Source of the DNA: Chamaecyparis obtusa
Taxonomy: Eukaryota; Streptophyta; Pinopsida; Cupressales; Cupressaceae
Length of the DNA stretch: 64,000 bases
Assembly: GCA_027943335.1 (NCBI GenBank)
Contig: BSBK01001871.1
Coordinates: 1,470,501-1,534,500 of the forward strand
Reading direction: 5' to 3'
Shown here in pieces: positions 1 through 11,536 of this stretch (positions within the stretch are counted from its first letter, which is position 1; every line of letters starts with the position of its first letter). The position numbers were made by a program, and so were the translations under genes. The notes beneath the pieces were generated by a model, which was given only the letters and a program-made list of their open reading frames with translations, ran no database searches and was not told the origin of the DNA.

Positions 1-2252
1 CAAGACATAGAATAAAAAAATGTTCATCATTTCTCAACTCTATTGCAAGTTAAATACTATGGAAACAATCCTTACAATTGGAATATTGCAATAAATAAAT
101 CAGTTACATATGAATCATTGCTTCATTCCAAGACTTCAAACTTCCTCATGAACATAATAACTTTGAAAACTCTCAAACTCAACATTTATGCAAACCTGCA
201 AACAAAAAATTTCTTACATGACCATGGAGGCTCACCTCCCAACCAAGGCCATTACATGGCCACCCCTGAGCTAGGGGAAATAAGGTAGAATAGGAAACAA
301 ACATACTCATACACACAAAACTAAACTTGAACAACATAAATTATTACAAACATAAACTCACATTCCCAAGGTTTGCACAAGGTTAACATTTGATCCATAA
401 ATAGGTGAAGGTGGAAATAATCTTTTGGAGAGGCCATACTCAAACAAACAACAAGTCTTTTCTTCTCTTACAAAACATGCCTTCAAAAGGCTCAACTCAA
501 AAAATCTTGCTCATCTCATAAAGCACAAATCAACTTCCCTTATGGCCCCCAATTTGTAAGCACAAGTAGGCTACAAGGATGCCCATACATCCATGCTCTA
601 CACAAGAGATTTCCCCAACTAACCCCTTCACCCCAAGACTCTCAAATTGTCCCAAGGATGAATATAGTCTTGCACTCCCAAAACATTCATAAACAAACCA
701 AAGAAAATAAAGAAAAGAAACTTCATTCAACACATTACACTTACAACATGAATTACACAACTAAAACAAATTCACAAGACAAAGTTTTCCTTTCATGATA
801 GGTGCACCAACCTTTCTCCAAGAAACTATGGCAAGATAAGTTTGATGATGAGCTCAATTTCCCTAGCAAGTTTTTCCTTCTCCCAATTCCAAGCCTCCTT
901 CTCCTTCTCTCTAAGCCTCTAGATCTACCAAGATGAATTCTCCTCAAAACAAAAAATGCATGAAGTAGAAAAAATATTTCTCTCTCTTGTCTCATTTTTT
1001 AATAGAAAAAAATTCCTTCTTCTCTACCCCCATCCCAAGGTGAAGTAGATTTCTTGGTTCTTGTTTTCTTACCACATGTCCCTAACTAAGGAATGAGAGG
1101 ATAATCAAGACATGGGGGAAGGAACTAACTTTGAAAGCATACCCAATTTCGTCACTCTCAAAAAAGGCTCTATTTAAGAGGCCATTTCGAAGCTTTGGGT
1201 GATGAAAATGGAAAAAATTGACCCTCATACCTATGTATATGCATTGGGGTACCTAAAACTAACCTTAACCACTCCCTAGGGCTCAATTTAACCTGTCTAA
1301 AACCTATGTGAAGTTAACTCACGAAAATAGAAAAAGATGTGAATCATGCCTTGGTTCCATAATCAATTAACTACACCTAGGGACTCACAAGGTGACCTAA
1401 GGGTAGAGTAAGGTCAAACATTCCACTTAGGCATGCCAACACATAAGCACTAGTGTCAAGTGACACAACAAAAAGGTACACATCACACCACTTAATTTAA
1501 CACATGGCATGCCAAATGGATAAACACATTCACATTAACACATATAATTTGTATCCAATTATGCACTTAAAAACACTTACAAATAACATTCACTCATACA
1601 TCACATTTACGAATTTAAAAAACATAACAATGAGATAGTTCTCTCCATAGAGTTGACCTTGGCCTTTTAGTGTTTTCACATTGATCTATCCTTGTTTCCC
1701 CACATTTAAAACCATGGTCATAATCCTGCACACTTGATTTAGATATCAATATCACATGAAATCATCACATATATAATCATATCAAAAGAGAAACAAGATC
1801 CATAATAACATTCAAATACGAATAAATTGACAAACTACATTTTAGGATTTCAACATATGCATAAACCATATTGTATCTTATTCCTATAAGCATCACATGT
1901 AAGTTCAATTTTACTTAACAAGTAACGCTAAGTCAAATGCAGAACCAATACATTAGGGAATAAATCATCATAACTATCTCAATTTCCTATTCCATATGAT
2001 AACGTAAATCAAAATGTAGAATCCAGAATTCAATTATCTTTCTATATCATAAAGTCAGGATGAATCTAACATAAGAATGTAAAGGTATGTCTAACATCAT
2101 CATCCATATAATCATGTAAAATCATCACATAATGTCTAGTAATATGAATTCATAATCAAAATAGGTCTAATATCTCAAAACAATGTGTCATCTAGATAGT
2201 CCATGTGTGAAAATATCAGTCAAGCTAAGATGGGTCAGGATAGGACCTCACA
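1..2252 (-). repeat. Gypsy-0 3' LTR, partial
   Basis: The boundary on the right is clear: the plus strand reads ...ggacctcaca (end of a reverse-complemented TGTGAGGTCC... LTR) followed at once by a polypyrimidine run. The left part runs out of the window. There is no coding sequence here; the short ORFs on either strand show no recognisable domain. I could not find an overlap with the right-hand LTR piece (58388-60676), which would need an LTR longer than 4.5 kb or an unseen insert, so the far left of this span is assigned by position only. Confidence 0.55.
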
Positions 2253-2262
2253 TCCTCCCCCT
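2253..2262 (-). other. Polypurine tract of Gypsy-0
   Basis: The plus strand reads tcctccccct directly next to the LTR end, which is AGGGGGAGGA on the element's sense strand. This is the expected plus-strand primer position for an LTR element. Confidence 0.75.
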
Positions 2263-2592
2263 AGGTATGAACTTCCTCCTAGAGTTCATCAAATAGATGG
2301 GGATACTGAGATCTCATCTATGTTGTGTCCTCCCAAGATGTTGTGACCTCATCATAGATATCCCACTGAACCCTAACCTGGTCCATCTCTCGGCCTTGAA
2401 GGGATAGGTTCCTGTGAGCCAGTATACAAAAGGGCTCCAAAGCTAGTTTCTTGTCCAACTCCATATGTAAATCATCCTAATCAATGATATGAGAATCATC
2501 ATAAATATATTTCCTCAAAATAGATACATGAAACACATTATAGATGCGCGACAGGCTAGGTAGCAAAGCTAAATGGTATGCAACTAGGCCCA
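2263..2592 (-). pseudogene. Gypsy-0 integrase C-terminus and chromodomain-like tail
   Basis: The minus strand reads, from 2591 downward, a segment containing LVAYHLAL, LSRIYNVFHVS and LRKY, the usual C-terminal integrase region of chromovirus-type gypsy elements, then a chromodomain-like stretch with QVRVQWD and TSWED followed by a QYPHLF motif. At least three in-frame stops interrupt it, and at least one is where Gln (CAG) or Glu would be expected. The upstream half of the same reading frame lies at 52676-53270. The insertion of Copia-1 sits between an FEILKRIG-like segment and LVAY. Confidence 0.85.
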
Positions 2593-3792
2593 TGTTAGGA
2601 ATGAATGCTGAATATATCCTATGGGGGAGTATTCAAAGCTATTCTATAGTAGTTTTTGTTGCATTCATGACTGTAATTGTCATTGATGTCAACATAGTGA
2701 TCTACTGAAGATTAGCAGAGAAGCAGACATTGTTTGTATTAGCCCACGTGGGATATTGAAGATCAAGCTATGTAGAGTTGAGGACCTTATCTATGATGTT
2801 TCTTGAGATTTTGGTCAAGAGCGCATATGGAAATTCAACTATTCATGATAGTTTTGTGTAATTTAGTGGAAGCAGTATTCAGGAAGTGTTCCTGAAAAGC
2901 GGCTTGTGAAAATTGGATGATATCTCCTAATCGGGATAGAATCTAAGAATGCAAGGTTGTACAAATGATAAAGACATGATGATAGTGATGTGGACATGAC
3001 AAAAAGGTCATAGGTTGCACGAGTGAAGAATTATCTTGATTGGAAGTCGACAGTTTTATGTAATTGTGGAATATTGTGTAACATTCGGAAGATTATATTT
3101 TGTATATTGTATGCCGACTCATTTCTAATTATTTGAGTGTGGTATAAATGAAGAATTGATTTTCTTTTTTTTTTTAATGTACATGAAATATAGTATGAAA
3201 GTGAATTGCGGAATTGTGCAATATTTGTTGTAAGAGGATATGCGAATTGCAAAGATCTGGTATTGAGATCTGATAAAGCAGTTGGTGTGGTTTGGCACAG
3301 TCAGAGGAGAAGTGATAAGTTGTTGAGATCAAAAATCTTTTGGTATCATTCTATTGATAAATACAAAGATTAGTTGGATAGTGTGTTCAGTGATCTTTCC
3401 CTTGAAGTTGTTTGGACAGTGGGTCCTTCTATCTTCCATAACTCCTAACAAGGTTAGAATCTTTTAACAAGGATTCAAAATCTCCTAATAGAGATTCATA
3501 TGTACTGAATGTATTTCATAAGGCTCCCAACAAATTCCATCCCCTCACAGGGAATTTTCATATTAGTGCATCTTTTGTAGGCATCATTCCCACCGGGGTT
3601 TACTCTTTGATCAAGAGGTTCCCTAGTCAACATATCTTGTTTTATTGTATTATTGTGTATGTATATCTTTATATGGTTGTTTCTTACATTGCTTACATGG
3701 TTAAAAATTTTTAAAGGTGATAAAAGTTGTATTTATCTGATAATTGATTCACCCCCCCTCTCAGTTATCTTGGTGGACTTTACTTTCTAACA
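2593..3792 (+). repeat. Copia-1 5' LTR (1200 bp)
   Basis: TG...CA ends: tgttaggaatgaatg to ggactttactttctaaca. Its matching 3' copy is at 47791-48076 plus 51757-52670. A TATA-like tataaatg at 3143-3150 marks a likely U3 promoter, and a block of short taacaagg/taatagag repeats follows at about 3440-3500. The end carries a pyrimidine-rich caccccccctctcagtt motif seen also in the C and D LTRs. Confidence 0.93.
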
Positions 3793-3794
3793 AT

Positions 3795-3808
3795 TGGTAT
3801 CATAGTGG
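3795..3808 (+). other. Primer binding site of Copia-1
   Basis: tggtatcatagtgg starts two bases after the LTR and matches the 3' end complement of initiator Met-tRNA (tggtatcagagc) with changes at the distal end. Copia-2 has the exact site at the same spacing. Confidence 0.8.
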
Positions 3809-3848
3809 CAGGTCCTTGAAGGAAAATTTTATCAACTTAAGGAGATCC

Positions 3849-4728
3849 ATGGTGAGTCATTTTAGGAAAGAAAGCCCTAAGTTTAATGGAGTGAACTTTG
3901 ATAGCTGGAAAGAAAAGATGAAGACACATTTGCTTTGTTTAGGACTAGGATACTGGTTAATCACAAAGAACAAGAAGACTATCATTGAAGAAGACAAAAT
4001 TGAAGAATTTACTAATGAGGAGAGAGATCTATTCACGTGTAACATACTTTCCAGAGAAGCACTCTTGTCAGCTCTTCTGAAAAATGAGTACAGTTAGGTA
4101 AAATATCTAAAAACATCTCATGAAATTTGGTTAGCTTTGCAATATACTTTTGAAGGTGATGACCATGCAAAGAGAGTCAGATTACATAATTGGATATGTG
4201 CATTTGAAGATATAAGAATGATGGAAGATGAATCTGTTAGAAGCTATATTGGTAGAATGTCAAAAATTGTTGCAGGTATAAAATCCTATGAAGGAATCAA
4301 GATAGAGAATGAAGTGATATGGAAAATTCTAAAGACATTAACTCCTATATTTAAATAGACAGCATAGATGATTGAGCAAGGTATACCTTTTACTGAGAAC
4401 TTTACCAGAGAAACCCTTCTTGGAAGACTAGAAGTAGCAGAGATAAGCTTGATATAGTCAGGAGATTTATCTAGATTGGAGACAACATTTAGCGCACTTA
4501 GTATTCATCCTACTTTGTCAAGAAGCATTAGTGTAAGTGTAAATTATGCTAGTGGCTTCAGATCTAAGAATGAAGAAGATGGGAGGATTGAGGAAGGAAT
4601 TGCCTTACTTGTGAAAAGAGAACCAGAAGGTAAGAAAATTTTTAAATGTTGGACTTGTCAAGAATATGGTCATTTTGCATCTAAATGTCCTAAGAGAGTA
4701 AAGAAGTATAGAAAAAAAATTTATACCT
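3849..4728 (+). pseudogene. Copia-1 gag
   Basis: The start ATG at 3849 is supported by the same start in Copia-2 (61895). The product begins MVSHFRKESPKFNGVNFDSWK and continues through the retro-copia Gag region (RVRLHNWICAFEDIRMMEDESVRSYI). A CCHC knuckle CWTCQEYGHFASKC lies near 4650-4692 and is followed by a basic KRVKKYRKK run. Stops interrupt after NEYS (TAG where Copia-2 has CAG), after LTPIFK (TAG where Copia-2 has CAG) and in SLI*SGD. A run of A at 4711-4720 shifts the frame relative to Copia-2. Role: capsid-forming protein; not functional here. Confidence 0.88.
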
Positions 4729-5612
4729 AAAATATCTAAAGAGTGTTACTATGTTAATAATGAAGAAATTGAGGCTAGTGTGGAGAAAATCCTAAGTGAA
4801 AGTGATGATGAGAATGATGATATAGGATTTGTAGCAATAAAAGAAGAAAACTCTGAAACAGAAGTTAAAGAAGAAAAAGCTTTAGTTTCTCAAGTATAAA
4901 AGAGATCTGATTGGATTATAGACATTGGTTGTTCACATCATATGACTGGAGACATGAAGAAATTCATAAAGTTTAACAATTATGATGGAGGAATTGTTAG
5001 AGTTGGAAATAATGCACCTTGTTTGATAAAAGGAATATGATCTATTAATCTTGATGGAAAGACTAACACTGATGATGTTTACTTTTTGGATGGATCGAAA
5101 CATAATCTTTTGAGTGTTGGACAGCTAGTTGATAAGGGATATCAAGTTTGGTTTACTGAAAAAACTTGTGTAATCAAAGATAAGGATGGTAATTTGATTG
5201 GAACTGGATCAAGAACTAGAGGTAATGTATTTCAGTTGAATCCTACTGATATGACATGCTTGATTGAAAATATTGATGACAATTGGTTATGGCACAAAAG
5301 AGAAGCTCATTTCTTAGCAAGAAGTTTACAACAACAGAGAAGATGGAAATTGTTCATACATATTTGAGCGGTCCCACAAGGACTAGAGGATTCTATGGTG
5401 AAAGGTATTTTATGATTCTTGTTGATGATTTTACAAGAATGATGTGGATTAAATTTATTAAAGAAAAGTCTAAGGCATTTGATAAGTTTAGAGTAATTAA
5501 GAACAAAGTTGAGAATGAATCTAGAATGAAGATTAAATGTTTGAGATCAGATACAGGTGGAGAATTTACTTCAAAAGAATTTAACACTTTTTGTGAAGTG
5601 AATGGCATTTGA
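4729..5612 (+). pseudogene. Copia-1 protease, GAG-pre-integrase and integrase core
   Basis: The protease motif at about 4911-4950 reads DWIIDIGCSHHMTG; the catalytic D-S-G of Copia-2 is D-I-G here, so the active site is altered. The pre-integrase stretch HNLLSVGQLVDKGYQVWF follows. After LWHKR about 130 bases present in Copia-2 are missing, including the C-x2-C part of the zinc site, which joins WLWHK to a shifted frame. The integrase core then reads LSGPTRTRGFYGERYF, LVDDFTRMMW and LRSDTGGEF before stopping after CEVNGI. The end of the core with the PEQNG block and catalytic Glu has been lost. Confidence 0.86.
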
Positions 5613-7183
5613 AAATGACTTGGTGAAGATATTCTGGAGAGAAGCTATGCACCATTAGTTAAGTATTTCAGAATTTCTGGAAGTAAATGTTATATTAAGA
5701 GAGATGATGACATTGGAAAGTTTGACCTTAGAAGTGATGAAGGTATATTTCTTGGTTATTCATTGAAAAGAAAAGCTTATAGATGTTTCAATAAAAGAAC
5801 TAAAACTATTGTTGAGAGCGCAAATGTTAAAGTTGATGAAAAGTTCAAAATTCAGGAAAGAATGCTTGATTATGAATCAAATGAAGGAACTCATCCTAGA
5901 ATTGATCAAGAAAATGTTGAATTATTCTATGAAACTGATAGTGATTTGCAGAATGAAAGCTACATTGAGGAAATCAAAGAAGAACCTACAGTTGAAGCAA
6001 GAACTAAGACAATGACACCTAATAGAAACCTAGCAAGAAATCATCCTATTGAGCAGATTATTGGGAGCATAGAAAGAGGAGTTCAGACACGAAATAGGGT
6101 ACAGGAATGTAACTATGTTTAATTTGTCAAATTGAACCTAAATCTACTAGTGAAGCTTGTGAAGATGAAAATTTGATTAAAGCAATGAAGGAAGAACTAG
6201 ATCAAATTGAAAACTACAAGACTTGGGAGTTGGTCCCTAGACCTAAAGATAAGAATGTTATAGGAACTAAATGGGTATTCAAGAACAAATGAATGAATAA
6301 GGAGAAGTTGTAAGGAATAAAGAAAGATTGGCATGTAAAGGATACTCACAGAAAGAAGGAATTGACTATGAAGAAACTTTGACACCTGTAGAAAGAATTG
6401 AAGCAGTAAGAATGTTTTTGGCTTATGCAGCCTATAAGAAATTTCAAGTATATTAGATGGATGTGAAGTCAACATTTCTAAATGGAGAATTAGAAGAAGA
6501 AGTTTACATTGAGCAGCCTGAAGGTTTTCCCTTAACTCGTGAAGGAGACATGGTATGTAAACTGAGCAAAGCTTTATATGGACTTAAGCAAGCACCTAGA
6601 AATTGGTATGCAAGATTGGATAAGTATTTGATAAAATTAGGATTTACTAAAGACACAATAGACAATAACTTGTATATGAAAGAAATTGAAAATGGTTTTT
6701 TGGTTGTAGTTATTTTTGTTGGTGATATTATCTTTGGAGGAGAAGTTGAAGCTAGTAATAAATTTGCAAATGAAATGAAGACTGAATTTGAAATGAGTAT
6801 GATTGGTGAGATGAAATATTTTTTAGGATTGCAAATAACACAAAATAGTGATGGTATCTTCTTATGTCAAACAAAGTACTTGAATGACTTATTGAAGAGA
6901 TTTGGAATGGAGAATTGTAAGTTGGTTGGCACACCTATGGTAACTAGACACAAGTTATCTAGCACAAATGAGACTCCTATAGTTGAATGGAAGATGTACA
7001 GATCTATGATCGATAGATTGAAATATTTAACTCATACAAGACTAGACATATCACATGCGGTTGGAATCATTGCAAGATTTCAAGCTGATCCTAAAGAATC
7101 ACATTATGCAGTAGTAAAAAGGATACTGAGGTACTTGAAAGACAAAATTAAATATGGATTGTGGTATGAAAAATTTGATGACT
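5613..7183 (+). pseudogene. Copia-1 integrase tail and reverse transcriptase
   Basis: After two more deletions the frame resumes at KYFRISGSKCYIK and EGIFLGYSLKRKAYRCFN (about 5657-5800), the usual copia segment between integrase and RT. RT blocks follow in several frames: NYKTWELVPRPKDKNVIGTKWVFK (about 6210-6290) and, from 6457, MDVKSTFLNGELEEEVYIEQPEGF, LSKALYGLKQAPRNWY and KYFLGLQI. The catalytic YVDD box reads FVGD at 6715-6726, so one metal-binding Asp is lost. The frame runs to 7183, where Gypsy-A is inserted at the RNase H N-terminus (KYGLWYEKFDD). Confidence 0.88.
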
Positions 7184-7859
7184 TGATGCAGGAGCATCTC
7201 AAGTCCTTGGCAATCTTGTGTCACCAAAAATATATTTGAGTTTATCAATGTTGCTTGGTTCCTTCTTTGACCAAGTTGGTCAGTAGTTGGTCGGTTTCCT
7301 TTGGTTACCGAGTGTGGTCAGTTATCTCCTGGGAGGTCAATTATTTCACTGGTGCTCAACGATGCTTGTATGTTTCTCGGTCATCCTTGCTTACCGAGTA
7401 GTTTATTTTGAGTTTTTGTTGAGGCCAACTTGTGCATTGATTATGGGTCATCGATTTAATGCTGGTATCCATCATTGGGAAGCATGTGGTCCCAGATCTG
7501 ACTGTTCCTTCCATTGATTGTGGATCTAAAGGACAACTTAGTTCGATAGCCTCTTGTATAAGTATAGTTGTTTGGTTAGAGTTTAAGGGAGTTTCAGTAG
7601 AAGATAGGAAGATAGTAGAATCAATATTGTTAGCAGATCCTCGCATGTTTGAGGACTTCTATAATTCATTGTAATATATGGTCATAACTGGGAAGGCCTT
7701 ACAGCCCGACAGGTATGAATAAATTTAAATGAACTTAATATATCAATGATCTTTCTTTCTCTCTCTTACTATGTTGTTGTTGCTTCCACATGTTGTTGAG
7801 AAAGCTGGATCTATAGGGTGTGCCATCATTTGGCCCTTAAGGTCCCTGCCCTTGCATCA
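7184..7859 (+). repeat. Gypsy-A 5' LTR (676 bp)
   Basis: tgatgcaggagc...cttgcatca. Pair of 17320-17995. A tataagtatag stretch at 7557-7567 is a possible TATA box. Short ORFs overlapping it are not coding. Confidence 0.94.
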
Positions 7860-7861
7860 GG

Positions 7862-7873
7862 TGGTATCAGAGT
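7862..7873 (+). other. Primer binding site of Gypsy-A
   Basis: tggtatcagagt, two bases after the LTR, matches the initiator Met-tRNA primer site except for the last base. Confidence 0.85.
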
Positions 7874-8038
7874 GAGGTGAGATTTGGATCTAGGTTTGCA
7901 AATTTAGGTTTGTAGGTTCCTTCTTGCAAAGCCCTAGTTTAATTATTGTGGGGTGGAAGATTGTGATCTGACCTGCAATTGTAGAGGGTTCTCAAGATGC
8001 TTCATGGGAGGTGAGAAGAAAATCCAAGATTGGCAAGC

Positions 8039-8990
8039 ATGTTGAGACAACTTGTTGCTAGATTAGAAGCTGTTGAAATAGCCTAGAGAAGAGGTAGACA
8101 TCTTGAGGATGTTAGTGATGATGAAATTGAAGTAGAACAAGGTGAAGTAGAACCTGCACCTATGATAGATCAGGGTGAGGAAATATTCTTGAAGGCTTTG
8201 ATGAGTTTGAAGTCAACACCACATTTCAATCTTCTTGAATATAGTGGAAAATTGGATTTTGATGAATTGATAGACTGGATCACTAAAATGGAATAGTATT
8301 TTTTGAGTATGAGAATGTATCTGAGGAGAAGAAGGTGAAAATTGTAGGCACAAAGTTGAAAGGTCATTCATCCTTGTGGTGGGAGCATCTTCAATTAAAT
8401 CAGAAAAATAAAGGCAAAGACAAAATCAAGGTATGGAATAAAATGGTTGAATAAATTGAAAGGAAAGTTCTTACCTTGTGATTATCAAATTAACCTAGTT
8501 AGGCAAATGCAAAGTCTAAGGCAAAAAGATAGCTCAGTAAAGGAGTATACTAAGGAATTCTATAGATTAGATATTAGATCTGGACATGATGAGGATGATG
8601 TAGAAAGAATTGCTAGGTACCTGAATGGTTTGAGAGTTTCCATCCAAGAGGAAATTAGTTTGGTCAAGTTGGAGAACATTGAAGAGGCTTATCAATTTGC
8701 ATTGAAGGATGAGGAGAAATTGAATAAGAGATGTGAGTAGAGACAAAGAGGTCGAGGTGGTAGATTCCCTAGAGGAAGAGGTAGATCTTATGGTGAAAAT
8801 AGTAGATCTGAACCTAAAAAGATAAATCTGGATAAATGCGAGACCGAGTGGAAAGGTGAAAGTTCATCTAGAGGAAATGATAGTAACTACCAAGGTGGTT
8901 ATAGAAGAGGTAATTTTTGTGGAACTTTTTACAATTGTGGAGAAGAAGGACATAGATCTTTTGAATGCACACATGCTAGTAAGAAGGTTG
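8039..8990 (+). pseudogene. Gypsy-A gag with degenerate zinc knuckle
   Basis: The frame opened by the ATG at 8039 (MLRQLVARLEAVEIA) is followed by an acidic linker and the Gag core with SLRQKDSSVKEYTKEFYRL and RYLNGLRVSIQEE. Stops and a frameshift near 8300-8440 separate the N-terminal and central parts. An RG-rich basic tract (8745-8790) precedes the knuckle at about 8917-8970, which reads FYNCGEEGHRSFEC: the first Cys of the C-x2-C pair is Phe. Gypsy-B carries the same FYNC substitution, while Gypsy-F keeps CYNC. Confidence 0.85.
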
Positions 8991-11110
8991 GTAGCAGTAG
9001 AAATGCTTTGGTACAAGAAGAGTTACCAAATGAACCTGAGAAGGAAAATAACTTGATGCTAAGAAGAGCACTATGGAATGAATGTAAAAAGGAAGATCTG
9101 GTAAGGAAAAAAAATTTCAAGACTAGATGTAGATTTTCTGACAAAGTTTGGAAGGTAATCATTGATAGTGGTAGCTTAGAGAATCTGGCATCTGAGGACA
9201 TGGTCACAAAGTTGCAGTTGGAAAGGTTGGAACATCTAAAGCCCTATCAAATTTCATGGATCAAAGATGAGCATACACTCTTGGTAAGTGAACAATGTTA
9301 TGTGAATTTGAAGATTGGAAAGTACTATGATAAGGTGTTGTGTGATATCATGCCTATGGATTGTTGTCATATTTTTTTGGGTAGACCTTGACAATATGAT
9401 AGACATGCTATATATGATGGAAGATTGCATAAGTATACTATTGTGGCTGATGGAAAGAAACAAATCTTATTGCCTTTGATGGAAGAACCTGTTAGTAACA
9501 TTTGCACATTTGTGAAAGTTTGTTTGATGGAAGAAAGGAAGTTTGTTAAGGATTTGAAGAAGAATGATGTATGTTTTGCTATGATTCCTTAAAAACCGAG
9601 TAAGAAAATAGAGGATAGTGTTCCTGAGGAGATTGATAAGTTACTCACCAAGTAAAGTGATATCATTTTTGATAATGTACCTAATGGTTTTCCACCGAAG
9701 AGAATTATTGATCATTGCATGGATCTAATCCCTGGAGCTAGTTTACCAAACAAGGCACCTCATCAGTTGACACCTACTAAGAATCAAGAATTGAACTGGT
9801 AGATTCAAGAGTTGCTAGATAAAGGTTTGATCAGAGAAAATTTGAGTCCCTTTGTAGTACCTATGGTATTGGCACCTAAGAAGAATGGAGAATGGTGAAT
9901 TTGTACTGATTCCAGAGCAATCAATAAGATAACACTAAAGTATAGGTTTCCTATACCAAGAATGGATGACATAATGGACAATTTGATTGGAGCAAAGTAT
10001 TTTATAGAGATTGATTTGAAAAGTGGGTATCATCCTATCATAATTAGAGAAGGTGATGAATGTAAGATTGCTTTCAAGACAAAAGAAGGTTTGTATGAGT
10101 GGTTGGTTATGCCCTTTGATTTAACTAATGCACCGAGTACTTTTATGAGGCTGATGAATGAAGTTTTGAAGAAATTCTTGGGTAAGTTTGTGATTGTATA
10201 TCTTGATGATATTCTGATATTCAGTAAGAGAAGAGAAGAACATTTTTTGCATGGTAGACAAGTTTTGCAGAGATTAAAAGAAGAAAAGTTGCTGATAAAT
10301 CTGAAAAAGTGTTCATTCATGAAAGAGGAGATTGTGTATTTGGGATTTGTAATTTTAGCTGATGGTTTGAAGATGGATCTTGAAAAGGTTGAATCTATTT
10401 TGAATTGGCCTACACCTATGAATGATAGTGAGGTAAGATCATTTCATGGTTTGGAAAGTTTTTACTGAAAGTTCATAAGGAATTTCAGTTCAATTTGTAA
10501 TGCTATGACTGAGACTATGAGAGGAGATAAAAGAGAATTCAAGTGGACACATGGAGCTAATAAAAGTTTTGAGACCCTGAAGCAGAAGGTTTTTGAATTG
10601 CCTATTTTGGCATTGCCTATTTTCAATAAGGTATTTCAAGTGGAATGTGATGCAAGTGGTAGTGCAATTAGAGTTGTGTTGAGTCAAGAAGGTAAACCTC
10701 TTGCTTTATTTAGTGAAAAGTTGAATGATGCTAGAAAGAAATATTGTGTATGATCAAGAATTATATGCTATTGTTCAAGCACTGAATAAATGGAGACACT
10801 ATTTCATACCGAGTGAATTTGTGTTGTATACTGATCATAAGGCTTTACAATATTTGGGTAGTTAGAATAAGTTGAATCAGAGACATATGAAATGGGTTGA
10901 GTACTTGCAGAGTTATACATTTGTGATAAAACATAAAAGTGGAGTCACTAAGCGAGTTCTTGATGTATTAAGTAGAAGAAGATCTTTGATGACCAAAATG
11001 AAAATTGAAGTTCTTGGTTTTGATGAGATGAGAGATTTGTATGAAACTGATCCTAATTTTTATGAGCCATGGAGAAAGTGCAGAGAACCTATTCAAGATA
11101 AACCGAGTAC
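8991..11110 (+). pseudogene. Gypsy-A protease, reverse transcriptase and RNase H
   Basis: Protease: IIDSGSLENLA with the catalytic DSGS at 9164-9175 and a CHIFLGRP block at about 9364-9390. [41 protein letters not shown] and an intact YLDD at 10199-10210, then [15 protein letters not shown]. RNase H: VFQVECDASGSAI near 10632-10675, then after a frameshift at about 10745 [26 protein letters not shown] and VLDVLSRR. Stops fall mainly at Gln and Trp codons. The catalytic boxes of RT are intact although the frame is not, so decay is moderate. Confidence 0.9.
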
Positions 11111-11536
11111 AAAATAGGAAGAATATTTCATTCAAGAAGGTATGTTGTTTAAAGGTATTTAGTTATGTATACCGAGATGACAAATGAGAACTAATTTGAT
11201 GAAGGAGAAACATCATAGTGGTTTGGCTAGACATTTTGGTATTGATAAGACATTGAATTTGCTTAAGGAGAAATAATTTTGGCCACAATTGTATAAAGAT
11301 GTTTAAAAATTTGTGAAAAGTTGTGGAATTTGTCAAGTTGCAAAAGGAGTAAGTCAGAATACTAGATTGTATACACCAATTGTTGTACCTGAGAAACCTT
11401 GGACTGACATCAGTATGGATTTTTGTATTGACTTACCGAAGACATTAAGAGGTAATGATTCTATATTTGTGGTGGTAGATAGATTTTCAAAGATGGCACA
11501 TTTTATACCTTGTATAAAGACATGAGATGTAGTACA
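11111..11536 (+). pseudogene. Gypsy-A integrase, N-terminal half
   Basis: The zinc-binding H-H-C-C region lies at about 11210-11340 (KHHSGLARHFGIDKTLNLL, then CGICQVAKG), and the first catalytic Asp is in [13 protein letters not shown], followed by [14 protein letters not shown]. Gypsy-B is inserted after the DVVH segment. The second half is at 16373. Confidence 0.9.

Noticed and set aside
753..995. 80-codon minus-strand Arg-rich ORF
   Set aside because: Low-complexity CTTCTCCTTC repeats on the plus strand give RRRRR on the minus; lies in LTR sequence with no support as a gene.
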